A stretch of 64,000 nt of DNA from Straminergon stramineum (Eukaryota; Streptophyta; Bryopsida; Hypnales; Calliergonaceae). The notes under the pieces were generated by a model that did not search any database, was not told where the DNA came from, and was given only the letters and a program-made list of their open reading frames with translations. Positions 48,542 through 60,596 of the stretch are shown here, piece after piece (position 1 is the stretch's first letter; the number at the start of each line of letters is the position of its first letter). A program made the translations under genes and the position numbers. The DNA lies in contig OY987265.1 in assembly GCA_963920665.1 (NCBI GenBank), positions 36,399,001 to 36,463,000 of the forward strand. The letters run 5' to 3'.

Positions 48542-49978
48542 TTAAGAACCACTACTCTCTCCTAAATCATGAGATGGCCCCTCCTTAGCCAAAAGTCTTG
48601 CATTCATTCGTCGAGTATTTGGCCCAGGACTATAGACAACACCTCCTTCGGATCTAACCTCCATGTCAATTGCTGAAAACTGTCGTTTGGTTTCTGAAGA
48701 GTGGTCATCGTCATCATCATCCTCTCTCTTCCGTTTTAAGGTTCGCTTTGGAGATAAATCTACTTCTTCAACCTTCAAGGCCCTCAATGTAGCATCCACT
48801 CGATCTACGAACACATTGACCTATTCGTCATCAACTTTAATGGGCAATCCTATTGGTCGAAAATTGGCCAATAGAAACCCCCTCCAGTGAGCTATGATGT
48901 CACCTATCCTCTTATCAAATGCCCTAGCTACCTCCACAAATCAATGCCCTATAGTTGTTTCCCCATCTATTTCGACAAGAGCACGAGCTTTGGCAGCTTC
49001 TTCCAACTTTGACAAGAAAAGGGCCCTACCAATCAAAGTGTGATTATAAGCCTCGTATTGTTCATTGAACTCTTAAGCATGCTCCACCTCTACCCAAGTG
49101 TTGTTTGGCCCTTTTTGCACTTCTTTGTCGGGAAACCGAAAAAACTTCTTGTGTTGCACACTCCAATGGCCCCCCATGTTGCGACAAAACAATTCATGAG
49201 CCTTGCCATCTTCAATATCTCGGGCCTACAACTCCACCTCTCTGTTGAGGGTCATCTACATGAAAGGATCCACTGGCTCTCTAGACTCCTCATACAATCC
49301 ATGTCGGTATTCAATTGAATCCCATGTGAGAGGTCGCCCCCAATGCAAGAAATTTTGGAATTGGTATGGCCTTTGATCAAGAGGAAGGGTCCATCGGTTG
49401 TATTCATGGCCAGGGGGCATATCTTCCAAGATCCCAAGCATTTCATAGAACCGAGGGCTCAGAGGAGAATGACACTTGGCACAAACTGAACGAATGAGTG
49501 ATACTTTCACAATGCATGTCACATGAAAAGTGTGGCAACATTGGCCCATGGTCAGGGCTCCTTCAGGGCCAAAAGGACCTTGGCAAAGGCTACAATGATT
49601 GTTCAAGATTCTTGGGGCTAGATCGCAAGCATGCACTACTCTCTTCTCTTTCTCCTTGACATGTGATGAAAGCGTGTTGTAAAGGACCCACCCTTCCTCT
49701 ATTTCTGAGGCCCAATCAATGTGTGGAACACTATCCTTCTTTGCGTGGTTCAACCGCTCAAACATGTCATCCATGTCCCCCCAAGATGTAATTTCGGTGG
49801 AACCCCTTGGATGTTCATCAAACACTTTCTTGAACTGAACCAAAGAGGTCTCCACGGCATTGCATTCTTCATCCAACTTCATTGCAAATTTCATAAGCCC
49901 TTTCATTGTTCGAGATACTACAAAGGGTTTGTCTTGGAGTTTCTGTACCCATGCCCATCCATCCACCCATCTCCACAA
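48542..49978 (-). pseudogene. RING-H2 zinc-finger protein pseudogene
   Basis: A single minus-strand frame of about 478 codons runs from ATG 49978 to the stop at 48542. A RING-H2 finger lies at about residues 127-160: C-x2-C, 14 residues, C-x-H-x2-H-x2-C, then C-x2-C (CSLCQ ... CCHTFHVTC ... CAKC), which usually means E3 ubiquitin ligase activity. A basic nuclear-localisation-like cluster (PKRTLKRKRE) is followed by an Asp run near the C-terminus. Five in-frame stops interrupt the frame between 49256 and 48815 (three TAG, one TAA, one TGA), with no frameshift. All fit C-to-T or G-to-A changes. Intronless and placed between inverted repeat arrays, it could be a gene carried by a transposon. The family beyond the RING finger is unknown to me. 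Confidence 0.72.
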
Positions 49979-49984
49979 AGTTCA

Positions 49985-50460
49985 AAACACCTCTCCCACC
50001 CGTTCGCCCAACGACCAATTCAGAAATTGAAAAATGCCTCCTTCCCGTAGTCCCGCCCACCTCTCCCCTCCCACACTCCTCTCTGTTTGCCCGTTTGCCC
50101 GTTTGCCCGTCTACCCATCCACCGTAAACCAAACACCAACTTCGAAACTGAAAAACGCCTCCCTCCCTCCCACCCACTCGCCCATGCTCTTCTCTCTTTC
50201 CGCCTGTCCACCCATCCACCCAACCACCCGTCCGCCGTAAACCAAACACCAACTCCCAAACTGAAAAACGCCTCCCTCCCTCCCTCCTGCCCAACTCTCC
50301 CTCCCACGCTCCTCTCCGTTCGCCTGTCCGCCGTGGACCAACAACCAATTCAGAAACTAAAAAACACCTTCCTCCTATGCTCCCTCCCACGCTCCTCTCC
50401 GTCCGCCACTCTACCCGTCCACCCGTCCGCAGTCGCCGTCTGCATTGTCCGTCCGTCTGT
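49985..50460. repeat. Minisatellite with CCGTCCG arrays, right flank
   Basis: The anchor AAACTGAAAAACGCCTCC recurs at about 50023, 50145, 50260 and 50355, giving four units of 95-122 bp with CCCGTCCGCC-type runs. Three-fold repeats of GTTTGCCC lie near 50090. The open frames here on both strands arise from the repeat and are not genes. Confidence 0.75.
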
Positions 50461-50471
50461 CTGGAATATTG

Positions 50472-50683
50472 TCCCAAACTCTTAAGGTTTCGGTTCCAAA
50501 CTCTCAAAGTTTCGGTCCCAAACTCTCAAGGTTCTAGTCCCAAACTCTCAAAGTTTCCATCCCAAACTCTCAAGGTTTCCATCCCAAACTCTCAAGGTTT
50601 CAGTCCCAAACTCTCAAGGTTTCGGTCCCAAACTCTCAAAGTTCAGTCCCAAACTCTCAAAGTTTCGGTCCCAAACTCTCAAA
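50472..50683. repeat. 22-bp tandem array, ten units
   Basis: The unit TCCCAAACTCTCAAGGTTTC plus GG, AG or CA repeats ten times. Unit 8 is 21 bp and the last is partial. Units differ by one to three bases. There are no spacers between units. Confidence 0.93.
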
Positions 50684-50699
50684 TTGTACTCCAATTTTG

Positions 50700-51229
50700 A
50701 TTTTTTTTTCATTTCCCTTCCATTTCTTCTTTTGTTTCTTTTAATTCATTTTTATTTCTTCTTCCATTTTCTTTTCATTTACTACCCTTTTATGTCCTCA
50801 CTTCCCATTTTATCTTTTCTCTCATTTTTTATTCTTTTGCTTTCAATTTTTTGGGCACTATTTTTATTTATTGAGGTCCTTATTTTTATGGCTTGTTTGG
50901 ATCATTTATTTCTAGGACGTGTTTGGACTTCTATAGCTCACATGTTTCTATAATTTTCTACAAATTCGGGCAACATGTTTACATGTGGCATTAAATTACA
51001 GTCACCAAAAAATAAATTCCTAATATTTAAAATTATCTTGCGCAACGTACTTATGAATGGGAGTGAGATTTCTACCACAATGATTTCTCTTAGACATTTG
51101 ACATTCTGACCTAAACTTGTCAGTTGTCCACTCATCCTTCTCTACTATATATGAAGCAATGGGCATATTGTTTGATGTACTCAATAAACAAATTGTTTGA
51201 ACTTTGAACAAAATTTTGAAAGTCTAAAT
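50700..51229. other. No gene recognised
   Basis: T-rich low-complexity sequence from 50700 to 50900, then unremarkable AT-rich DNA. Confidence 0.5.
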
Positions 51230-51835
51230 GCATAGCCAAAAAATGAAGAACAATAAAGTATAAAACTTTATTACAATCCACAGTCATAGGGGTACTATCA
51301 TAGGTCATAAATTTTATTATAAATAGTAAGATTTCTTCAATTTTTGGAAAAAAATTGCAAACAAAAATTTTGGGGGAAAATTTTCCAAAAAAATAGAGTT
51401 TGGAGGTTCACTGTTCACAAGCTCTATGCTTGTAGCTCGCAAGCTCACCGCTCCAAGCTTGCTCGCTAGCATCATTGGTGTTGGGGGCTTTTGGAAATGG
51501 GCCTCAAATACACTAGATATTGGAGAAAACATCACATTCAAAATTCATTTAAAAAAATTGTTGAGTACATTTTGAAAATCCATAAATTGATTGGAATTAT
51601 GCATGTTAGTCCTTTTAACCTCATATTTCTTTGGTGACCAACTTTTTAGATTTGACATGTGAAAAGAGGATGATGAAAATTTTTGGGTTTTAACACCCTC
51701 ATGATCAAATGCTGTAATCTTTCAATCCATAAGTGATATTGTTGTGTTTTCTTTTCCCATGTGATCTCTAACATATCTAGTTTGAATTTTCATGGTTACA
51801 AATGTTTTTTAAATGATACAACTTATCATTGTGTT
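51230..51835 (-). mobile_element. Truncated copy of the 3.1 kb-region TTAA element
   Basis: The reverse complement of this stretch matches 3170 to about 3650, for example the block around GGTGACCAACTTTTTAGATT (51636) and TCAAACTAGACATGTTA in reverse. Both ends are missing or unrecognisable. The 220 bases from 51836 to the arm at 52056 hold nothing I recognise. Confidence 0.65.
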
Positions 51836-52055
51836 TCACCAATACTTGGACCGGCTCACCGACTTCGTCAAAGAGGTGATGGTTATCGGGGTGGTTTGGC
51901 CCACATCATCAATCGGTTCACTGGCCAATTCAATTGGCCTATGCCGGATGAACACTTCCAACATTCATATTAGTAATATAGTGCACGAGTGTACTATATA
52001 GAATTTTATAAATATCTGATAAATGTAGAACTTCAGATTTATGCATGTAGATTGC

Positions 52056-55000
52056 TGTGAGTGTTTTAAACTCCACCCTTTGAGTTAAAACGTGCACACG
52101 GGTTCTAACGGCCTATGAAAGCAATTTCCTTAGGGTGTTTTTTAATCTAAGTTCAATTCGCGCCTCCCAAGCAATGGATACTTTGTTTTTAAATATCCAA
52201 ATTGAACTTAAATCATTTAAATCCTAATTTTAAAACTATGGTTAACTAAATCAAATAACTAATCGAAAGATAAATCCAAACTAACATCAATCTAACCTAC
52301 TTTATAGAATGTAATTTGACCTTTCCAAAATGGTAAAGCAAGTTAAATTCTGACTTTCCTAATAAAAGAAATGAATGGATGAAGTATTGATCCCTAAACT
52401 ACATCACAACCTTCATCCACAAATTAAAAATAGTAAAACTATTCGAAATAAATCTAAATTTTAGGGTTAAGTTTTTAGTTATGTTAGTTACCTAATTCTA
52501 AAACTAAACCTAATTTGACTACTAATTAAAGAATTTCATCCAAATTGAAATCAAACTTCATCCAACCTTTTCTCACTTAAAATTAAAGTATTTTTTAAAT
52601 GGAAAGAGGTTCTGTAATCTTTAAAAGATTCCCTAATTGATTCTTTATTTAAATGATTCCTTAAAGATTCTTTAGAAATTCTTTTTAATTATCTTCTAAT
52701 CTATCGTAAACTAAATTCTCTATTCTAAAATTAGTATTTTTAGGGTTTTATGAAAATTCAGAAATTACCTTTCCAACAAGGTAAAATACTGAAAATTAAT
52801 TCTTAAAAAATTATTAATGAATGAAATTTGTTTTAAAAAGTCTAACGAGTTAAATTTCATTCATTAATTATTTCTTAGTCTAAACGAATAATTTTAATTT
52901 TAAAGGTTAATTTTCTTTTCTAATTTTCCTAAAGGTTTCAATGGTTTATTTTATCAAGTAAGATTTTAATCAAATTGGAATTGAAAGAAATGAAATATAA
53001 AGAATTTTAATGTACCTTTCCCACGAAGTGATTGATCGTATTGTCCTCGAGGATCACGAGGTGAATGGTTTCGTAGTATCCCGCTCCATCCTCCATTTCG
53101 CTAATTCATCACGCCATTTGAAATTAAATCTCGTTCGATGTTGTTTTTTAATTTCAATTTTTTTCTTTTCCTACTAATGGTTATGGGATTTTATTAATTT
53201 TGGTTGCATTTAAAATAATTAGAAATTATTTTAATACCTCAAAACCTTTTAAATCCACTAAATCAAATCAAATCTAATAAATCCTAATTATTTCGTAATT
53301 TCCTAATCTTTCAAAAGATATTAGTTGTCATTTTGTCTTTATCTATTTGTCTTATTAAGCCTAACAAAACAAAACCTAACCAAAGCCTAGCCTTCTAATT
53401 CCTAAAAGAATCCTAATCAATGACTAACCAACAACTTAGTGAATAGTAATTAGAATAAAATAAAATGCAAAAGATTCTTACCTCATTAATTATCTAGATT
53501 CCTTCTCTTCGTCTCTCTCCTACTCCTTACTTCCTCTCTTCTCTTGGTTATGTCAATTCATTGATTTTGGTTTTGCAAACTTGTTGTGGTTTTGGAAGAG
53601 ATGGAGATTTAAAGCAATTTCAATTGGACTCCAACTTATTTGTAGAAGTATGAAGAATTGGTGAGAATTTTGAAACTTCAAAGCACCACAATTTTGTATT
53701 TGAGCTTACCTTGAATTTTCAGTTTCTGGTTCAGTACGAGAGCCGCCTGCCCAGTCTCTAGATCAGCTCTCTTGCTCAGTGCTTAGCTCTCTGGTTCAGT
53801 ATGCACAGTCTGCCTGCTCCCTGTTACTCCCGTGAGCCTTGTTTCTGCCGAGCTCCCTGTTACTACTGGCTCCCTTTTGGCTGCCGGGCTTCCGCCACGT
53901 GGCGAGGCGCCACTGGCTGTCCCCTCCCCGTTGGCTCCCGGTCACTGATCAGCTGCTTCTTCTTCCGTTTGGGCTAGCTCTTCTCTCGCCTGGTTCTGGT
54001 CTTTGTTGATTAAATTGAGCTGGTTACGTTTCTGGTCCTGGACTTTTAACTAATCTAATTTTCAGAATTAATGAACTCTAAACTAATCAATTTTGGGGAA
54101 ATTTTGGGAACTTCTTAAATTCTAAACTATCATTCTAATTTTTTGGGATTTTTGGGAAAAGTTAAAACTAAACATCTAAGTATTCTAAGCTAATAAAAAA
54201 TCTCTTTTAATGACTCTAACTAAAGGGCAACTAATCTAAGTTTTGGTTTTTTATAACTATTACTAAGGATTTTATAAAGAATTCAAACTAAGCAATTTTG
54301 ACTATTTTTCTCTAATCCTCCTCAACGTTCCTAATTAGTACACCTGCAGAGCATTTTTTCCAAGCATGCAAATAAGGAAATTTTCTAAGTGTTAATTTCA
54401 AATCTTTCAAAGTCAAAGCTTCACCGTGTGGGGGCAACCCCAGGTATACACGGTGTCAAAGGTCAAATTTTAGTATTTTGAAAGTCAATCTTTAAAGGAG
54501 GTACACATGACAGTGTTTAAACCGAACTTTAAAGATTAATTATCTAAAATTTCCAAGTATCCAAGTTTAATCACTAAAGGAGGTATGCATGACAGCGCTT
54601 AAACCGAACTTTAGCAATTAAAATTCCAATCTTCGTTATACAACGAATTTTGGGCAGGGGTTGGTTTAATAAACTTTTGGCAAAGTCAAGCTTCACCGCC
54701 TTAAGTATATTAATACCAAATTCTGTTGTAATGAGCACAATTTGTTAGTATTCAAGAAATCTTAAACGAAATTAGAGTTTGGAGGTCTATCCCTTCCAAA
54801 ACTCTCACAACTCAAGAAAATGGAGGCTTAGCCTCAAGAACTTAACGAAATCAAATAGAAATCACTTTGAAGGGACTCTCTCGTCCTTCAAAGTGTGCAA
54901 ATCAAGAATTAAAATGAAACTTAGGTCGGATCTCGACCTGGATCAGTGCTCCGACCACGCTAGTAGCACGAAAGCAAAGGTTAGATATAAGAATGAGGGT

Positions 55001-56617
55001 GAGGGTGAGGGTATCGACAACCTCAAGGGAAGGGCCTTTTATACTTGTCCCAGGCCCCTCCCCGGTAAGTTGTCGGTAGAAAAACATTTACTTTTGATCC
55101 CGAGATATTTCCTAAACTACCCTAATGTAATTCCAAAATAATCTTTGTTTAATGGAGGAATTTTCTAGAACCCTCTCCATTTAGCTAATAAATCTTGGCT
55201 AAATCAAATCCAAGATCTTTTCCCAAAGATATTTCGAAAATAACCCTAATTAACCTAGATATTTTGCTAATTAATCCAAAGTATTTCTAAATTGTCTTTC
55301 TTTAAACAAAAGATGGATTGTTATGCAAGAAAAGAGGTCTTACCCAAATCTAATCTTCAATTTTCCAAAAGATATTTGTGAAATTAACTTTGAATTACCG
55401 CTAATTACTCTAAAAAAGTCAAACCTATTGTTGGACCCCTCCTATCTTCTAGGGAACAACTCCAAATTGAAAAACGATTGCGCCATTGTGTTTAGAAGAC
55501 CCAAATTAGCCTAGGGGACCCCCTACCCCTTCTTCCCAGCCCTTCGTAAGTGTAAAATCAACTTACGGTAACTCCAAAGAAAGGTGAAAATCCTATCCTT
55601 TGGAATTTGTTTCTTTTGAGGAAACTATCTAGCTAGGGTTACTTAGAAGGTTCTTGGGAGTAAGAAAAGACCCCTCATTCACGTCATTTGGACACCGCCA
55701 CCTCTTGGTACGCCGGTCAACCCGCCGTAAAGTCGTAAATTCTTCAAAAGTCCACTGTCGTTGCCGATTCTGGTACCTAGGAAGGTCAGAATGTCTTCAA
55801 ACTTTGTGGAAAGCTTTATTAGCACACAACACACTATCCTAATTTTTAGTGGGATTTTACCGCAACATGGGTAATTCCTAGGAATTTACGACCATGTTTA
55901 AAGGCAGTTGACTTTCCATGGAGTCATTGTAATTGTTTCGGAAAATTCCGAAACTTTTTGGGTAGCCTCTAGGAAACTCCCAAAACCAAAGTGCAACATT
56001 ACATTTTACTTTGCACTATTCATAGGGAAGCTAAAATTAGCAATTCCCTTTTAATTTCCACCCTAAGGGGAAATTATTCTTGTATTGGGGAATCTTGGAA
56101 CAACTGGCTCCAATGTCGGATCTTGGCATGCTTTTAGAGTAAAAGCACCTTTCTTCATACTCCGGTCGCTCTCCCATCACTTTAATTGCAGATTGGATAA
56201 TTCTTCTATAAGTTATCTGCAAATAAGAACTTACCAATCCAAATTCTTTACGAATCGGATGGTGACCTATACTAGACTCTCTAGACCTAAAATAGACTTA
56301 GCCAGCTTGTCACATGCGATTGTAAGACTTAGTTTAACATGGAAAACTACTAGGACTGGCTAACACTCAAACCCTTAATTCTCTCGGAAACACTTAATCG
56401 ACCTCTCAGACTCTCAACTAGGACTTAGAAGTATGAAATTTGAGTATTTTATATACTCTACACTTCTAGGATGACCCCTCACTGTATTGGTAGGGACTTC
56501 TACCAAATACCACTCAAACACTCTTTTTATGCATTTTTGCATATAATTATGCTAAAATACTAACAAAACGAAAAAAAAGAAAACCCTGAGTCTCAAGTGC
56601 CAACTTGAGGGCTCACA
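52056..56617 (-). mobile_element. Left inverted arm, 4.56 kb, LTR-like unit
   Basis: The unit begins TGTGAGTGTTTTAAACTCC and ends GGGCTCACA. It is the inverted counterpart of 59035-63979. Flanks ATTGC and AATGC are a possible 5-bp duplication with one mismatch. Read on the minus strand it has a TATA box (55043-55035) about 1.6 kb from its start. No long ORF. TG...CA ends, a TATA box and the possible duplication fit a solo LTR of a retrotransposon with very long LTRs. A fold-back element is the alternative. Confidence 0.65.
55035..55043 (-). promoter_or_regulatory. TATA box in left arm
   Basis: TATAAAAGG on the minus strand lies at the same place as the TATA box in the right arm, which supports a promoter in this repeat family. 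Confidence 0.55.
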
Positions 56618-56786
56618 AATGCTTAGTATATATGCACCCCTAGAGTATGTCAATATATGTGAAATTAGAGATACATTTTGAATTTTTCAATGTATTTGAA
56701 TTGTTTTTGAATGAATATCAATTTTTGACAAATCAAATGAATGCCGACAACTTCATTTAGACCCAGAGATAGCAGCTACTGAGCCC

Positions 56787-57660
56787 ATGGCATGCAACTA
56801 CTTGTACACTTCTTACTGGGAAGATTGGGTGCCTCCAACATCAGTTTTGAATGTGATATTTGTATTGCATCATGAGGTTGGCAAGGCCACGCGAAACGGG
56901 AGAGCATATAAGGAATTGTTGGAAGATGGAATGTTTTATTTGCGAGCAGTGTATATACCTCAATTAGAAAATGAGCTATATGGCAGTTTGAAAATGCTAC
57001 TACTATCGGAACTAATAGATTCTAATTAGCCTCTACCTAACATGCATACTTCCAAGTTCTTTTGTAGAAAATTGGCTGTAGACATTCTTGCCACAATGAA
57101 AGCAGGGATAGGAATTAGCATTGTCCATGTCTAGTGGTTCATCCCAGTCCATGTGATGGTAGACTTGTTTGCTTGTGCAAATAGCATACGATGGACAAAA
57201 TCAATGTACATCTTCAATGATCCGTCAAAGAAACTCCTATGTAGCTTGATGGATGCTGTGTAGGACATGAAGTACTCAAAAGGACAAGAAGTCTTGAAGT
57301 ACGTGGTGAGCCACAACACCTTGAGATTTTGGTATTATTTGGGTTGGCAAATGTTGTATGTCAATTTCCAATATGTGATAAAGATGCATAGAAGGTCAAA
57401 CTTGGATTTCCATTGATCAAGTTGTTGTAGTGGAGATGGTGAAGACAAGAGTAGTATTTGGAGACACTATGCTACTAGCAATTGAGGTGGGCCGAACATG
57501 GCCTGTGTCACACATGAGGAACGAGATTTTGATCATTTTGTCTAGAGACTCTCTTCCAAAGGAGTATGATCTTTTCATTCAACAGCCCAGCCACCCTAGA
57601 GGTTGTAAGGTTATACAAAGGTACGCTCTGGAGGTTGTCATGTTATCCGTTGCAGCATAG
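56787..57660 (+). pseudogene. Possible Ulp1 (C48) protease-like pseudogene
   Basis: A frame from 56787 to about 57417 is open except for three or four stops (57027, near 57129, near 57261, near 57411). It includes MKAGIGISIVHV, then WFIPVHV and SMYIFNDPSKK. The pattern of a short hydrophobic strand, W-x-IPVH, then an F-x-D/N-P strand recalls the catalytic region of Ulp1-type SUMO proteases found in many plant transposons. The catalytic His-Trp is not visible and the next stretch (57430-57660) is in another frame. The assignment is tentative; it could be another transposon-derived ORF. Confidence 0.35.
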
Positions 57661-58603
57661 TGAATTATAAGAGGGTAGAGCACAATCAAAGTTAACCTCA
57701 TGTTCATTATTTTGCAGATAAACAGTTGGCATGAAAGAATCACAGAGATTGGAGCAGTGTTGCTTTTCGATTATCAATTCAAAAATTTTCTAGCATAGAT
57801 AACTTGCTTGAAGCGGTTTAGGGTGTTACGTCTTGCTTTAGCAATGAACCCAAACTATAGTTCCAATTTCAATTGTGAATTTTCATAGATGAGTGTTGTC
57901 CAAGTTTGACAATATATATTATAGAAGTAGTGACCATTGACATTCCATTTTTGTTGCACATGGTCTTACTATCATTGCAAAACTTCACTTACTTTCATAA
58001 ATGCCCTTTTGAAATGGCCTTGTGTAAATGCCTAGGGTTTGGAAGTTGTTGTGTATATTGTTGCAATAAGGTTCTCTAGTATGTTGCTAGAAAATGCAAA
58101 TTTATGACATTCGTTTCTCATTCATTTGCATATTCGATGTGACTATTGTAATCTTGGATTTTGTTATTATTAAACAAGAGAAATTTCATAGACATTACCT
58201 ACACAAGGAGAAATGCACATAGGTGCTTCAAAAGTTTCCACATGAACTAAGATAGCTTATAGAAATTGTAGTTTAACTCCGATTCATGTAATTCAAAGGC
58301 CATTGGATTCAACATGTATGCTATTTCCTAAGTCAAAGAGAGATTTCAAAATTGCTTAACATTTCAATTCGAAAGTAAGTAATTACAATGAAGTCTGATA
58401 GTAGGTTAAAGAAGGTTGCAATTGGTTTGGTGAGTACATCATATAGCCTTTGCATAATAATACTAGATTGTATAAATACAAAACCTAAAATGCCTTCACA
58501 ACCTGTCATATTGTCTATAATTACATTAAGTGCAACCTTAAATCTGTGTGAGTGTTCAAGCACTAAAAAACTACACACTTAGGGCTGCTAGCAAACAGAT
58601 GAT
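57661..58603. other. No gene recognised in arm spacer
   Basis: AT-rich sequence between two decayed ORFs, with nothing further to support. Confidence 0.45.
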
Positions 58604-59034
58604 TCACTCTTTCTTACAATCACAGACTTTAGAAGAAATTAGTAGCATAGTTGGTGGAGGAGCTTGAATTGTGACAGAATTAGATTGGATGATTGTATCC
58701 CATAGTGATGCATGTTTAGGCATCTCCCTTTCTTTGGAAGTTGGTACCTCAAGGTTGCCTGTTGTAGCTAAGGACTCTACAAGACCTACATCTAATGATA
58801 GGATGGAATCACCTAGGTCAGCTTCAAAGTCAAATTCAATAACTTTGGATTTCAAATGCTGACAGCTCGCCCCTTCTGCAGTAGTACTCTTTAGCTTCAT
58901 GATAGTGGCTTGACTTCTCTTTCTACATTCTCATCAAGCTTGTTGTCCCATTGTGCCTCCCAAGTTGGATCAAGATCAAAGCACTTTGGGCACACACAAC
59001 CGCCAGAGTCAATCATCTTCGCCACACAGATGTT
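58604..59034 (-). pseudogene. Decayed ORF with CxCPxC motif
   Basis: From the arm border downwards the minus strand encodes DSGGCVCPKCFDLDPTWEAQ, and after a frame change near 58900 a stretch starting MKLKSTTAEGASCQHLKSK. The composition is protein-like. The Cys cluster could bind zinc. It may belong to the same transposon as the protease-like remnant on the other strand of the spacer. Family unknown. Confidence 0.35.
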
Positions 59035-60587
59035 TGTAAGCCCTCAAGTTGGCACTTGGAACTCAAGGTTTTCTTTTTTTTGTTTTTGTTAGTATTTTAG
59101 CGTAATTATATGCAAAAATGCATAAAAAGAGTGTTTGAGGGGTCATCCTAAAAGTGTAGAGTATATAAAATACTCAAATTTCATACTTCTAATGCCTAGT
59201 TGAGAGTCTGAGAGGTCGATTAAGTATTTCCAAGAGAATTAAGGGTTTGAGTGTTAGCTAGTCCTAGTAGTTGTCCATGTTAAACTAAGTCCTACAATTG
59301 CATGTGACAAGATGGCTAAGTCCATTTCAGGTCTAGAGAGTCTAGTATAGGTCACCATCCAATTCGTAAAGAATTTGGATTGGTAAATTCTTATTTGTAG
59401 GTAACTTACAAAAGAATGATCCAATCTGCAAATAAAGTGATGGGAGAGCAACCGGAGTATGAAGAAAGGTACTTTTACTCTAAAATCATGCCAAGAGCTG
59501 ACATTGGAGCCGGTTGTTCCAAGATTCCCCAATACAAGAATAATTTCCCCCTCGGGCGGAAATTAAAAGGGAATTGTTAATTTTAGCTTTTCTATGAATA
59601 GTTCAAAGTGAAATGTAATGTTGCACTTTGATTTTGGGAGTTTCCTAGAAGATACCCAAAAAGTTTCGGATTTTTCTGAAACAATTATAATGACTCCATG
59701 GGAAGTCAACTGCTTTTAAATATGGTTGTAAATTCCTAAGAATTAACCATATTGCAGTAAAATCCCACTAAAAACTAGGATAGTGTTTTGTGTACTAATA
59801 AAGCGTTCCACAAAGTTTGAAGACATTCTGACATTCCTAGGTACCAGAATCGACAACGACATTGGACTTTTGAAGAATTTACGACTTTACGGTGGGTTGA
59901 TTGGTGTACCAGGAGATGGCAGTGTCTAAATAACGTGAATGAGGGGTCTTTTCTTACTCCCACAAACCTTCTAAGTAATTCTAGCTAGACAATTTCCTCA
60001 AAAGAAACAAATTCCAAAAGTTAGAGTTTTTACTTTTCTTTAGAGTTACCGTAAGTGATTTTACGCTTACAAATGGCTGGGAAGAAGGGGGTCGGGAATC
60101 CCCTAGGCTAATTTGGGTCTTCTAAACACAATGGCACAATCATTTTTCAATTTGGAGTTGTTCCCTAGAAGATAGGAAGGGTCCAACAATAGGTTTGACT
60201 TTTTTAGAGTAATTAGTGGTAATTCAAGGTCAATTTTGCAAATATCTTTTGGAAAATTGAAGATTGGATTGGAGTAAGATCTCTTTTTTTGCATAACAAT
60301 CCATCTTTTGTTTAAAGAAAGACAATTTAGAAATACTTTGGATTAATTAGCAAAATATCTAGGTTAATTAGGGTTATTTTCAAAATATTTTGGAGAAAAG
60401 ATCTTGGAGAAAAGATCTTGGATTTGATTTAGCCAAGATTTATTAGCTAAATGGAGAGGATTCTAGAGAATTCTTCCATTAAACAAAGATTATTTTAGAA
60501 GTACATTAGGGTAGTTTAGGAAATATCTCGAGATCAAAAGTAAATGTTTTTCTACCGATAACTTACTAGGGAGGGACCTGAGACAAG

Positions 60588-60596
60588 TATAAAAGG
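60588..60596 (+). promoter_or_regulatory. TATA box in right arm
   Basis: TATAAAAGG is about 1.55 kb from the arm start, in the same context as in the left arm (ACAAGTATAAAAGGCCCTTCC). Confidence 0.55.

Noticed and set aside
49869..50507. 212-codon Gly/Arg-rich minus-strand ORF
   Set aside because: It is produced by the minisatellite and CCGTCCG repeats; several frames are open in the same stretch for the same reason.
50472..50683. CRISPR-like array
   Set aside because: The units are head-to-tail with no spacers, in plant nuclear DNA; it is a plain tandem repeat.
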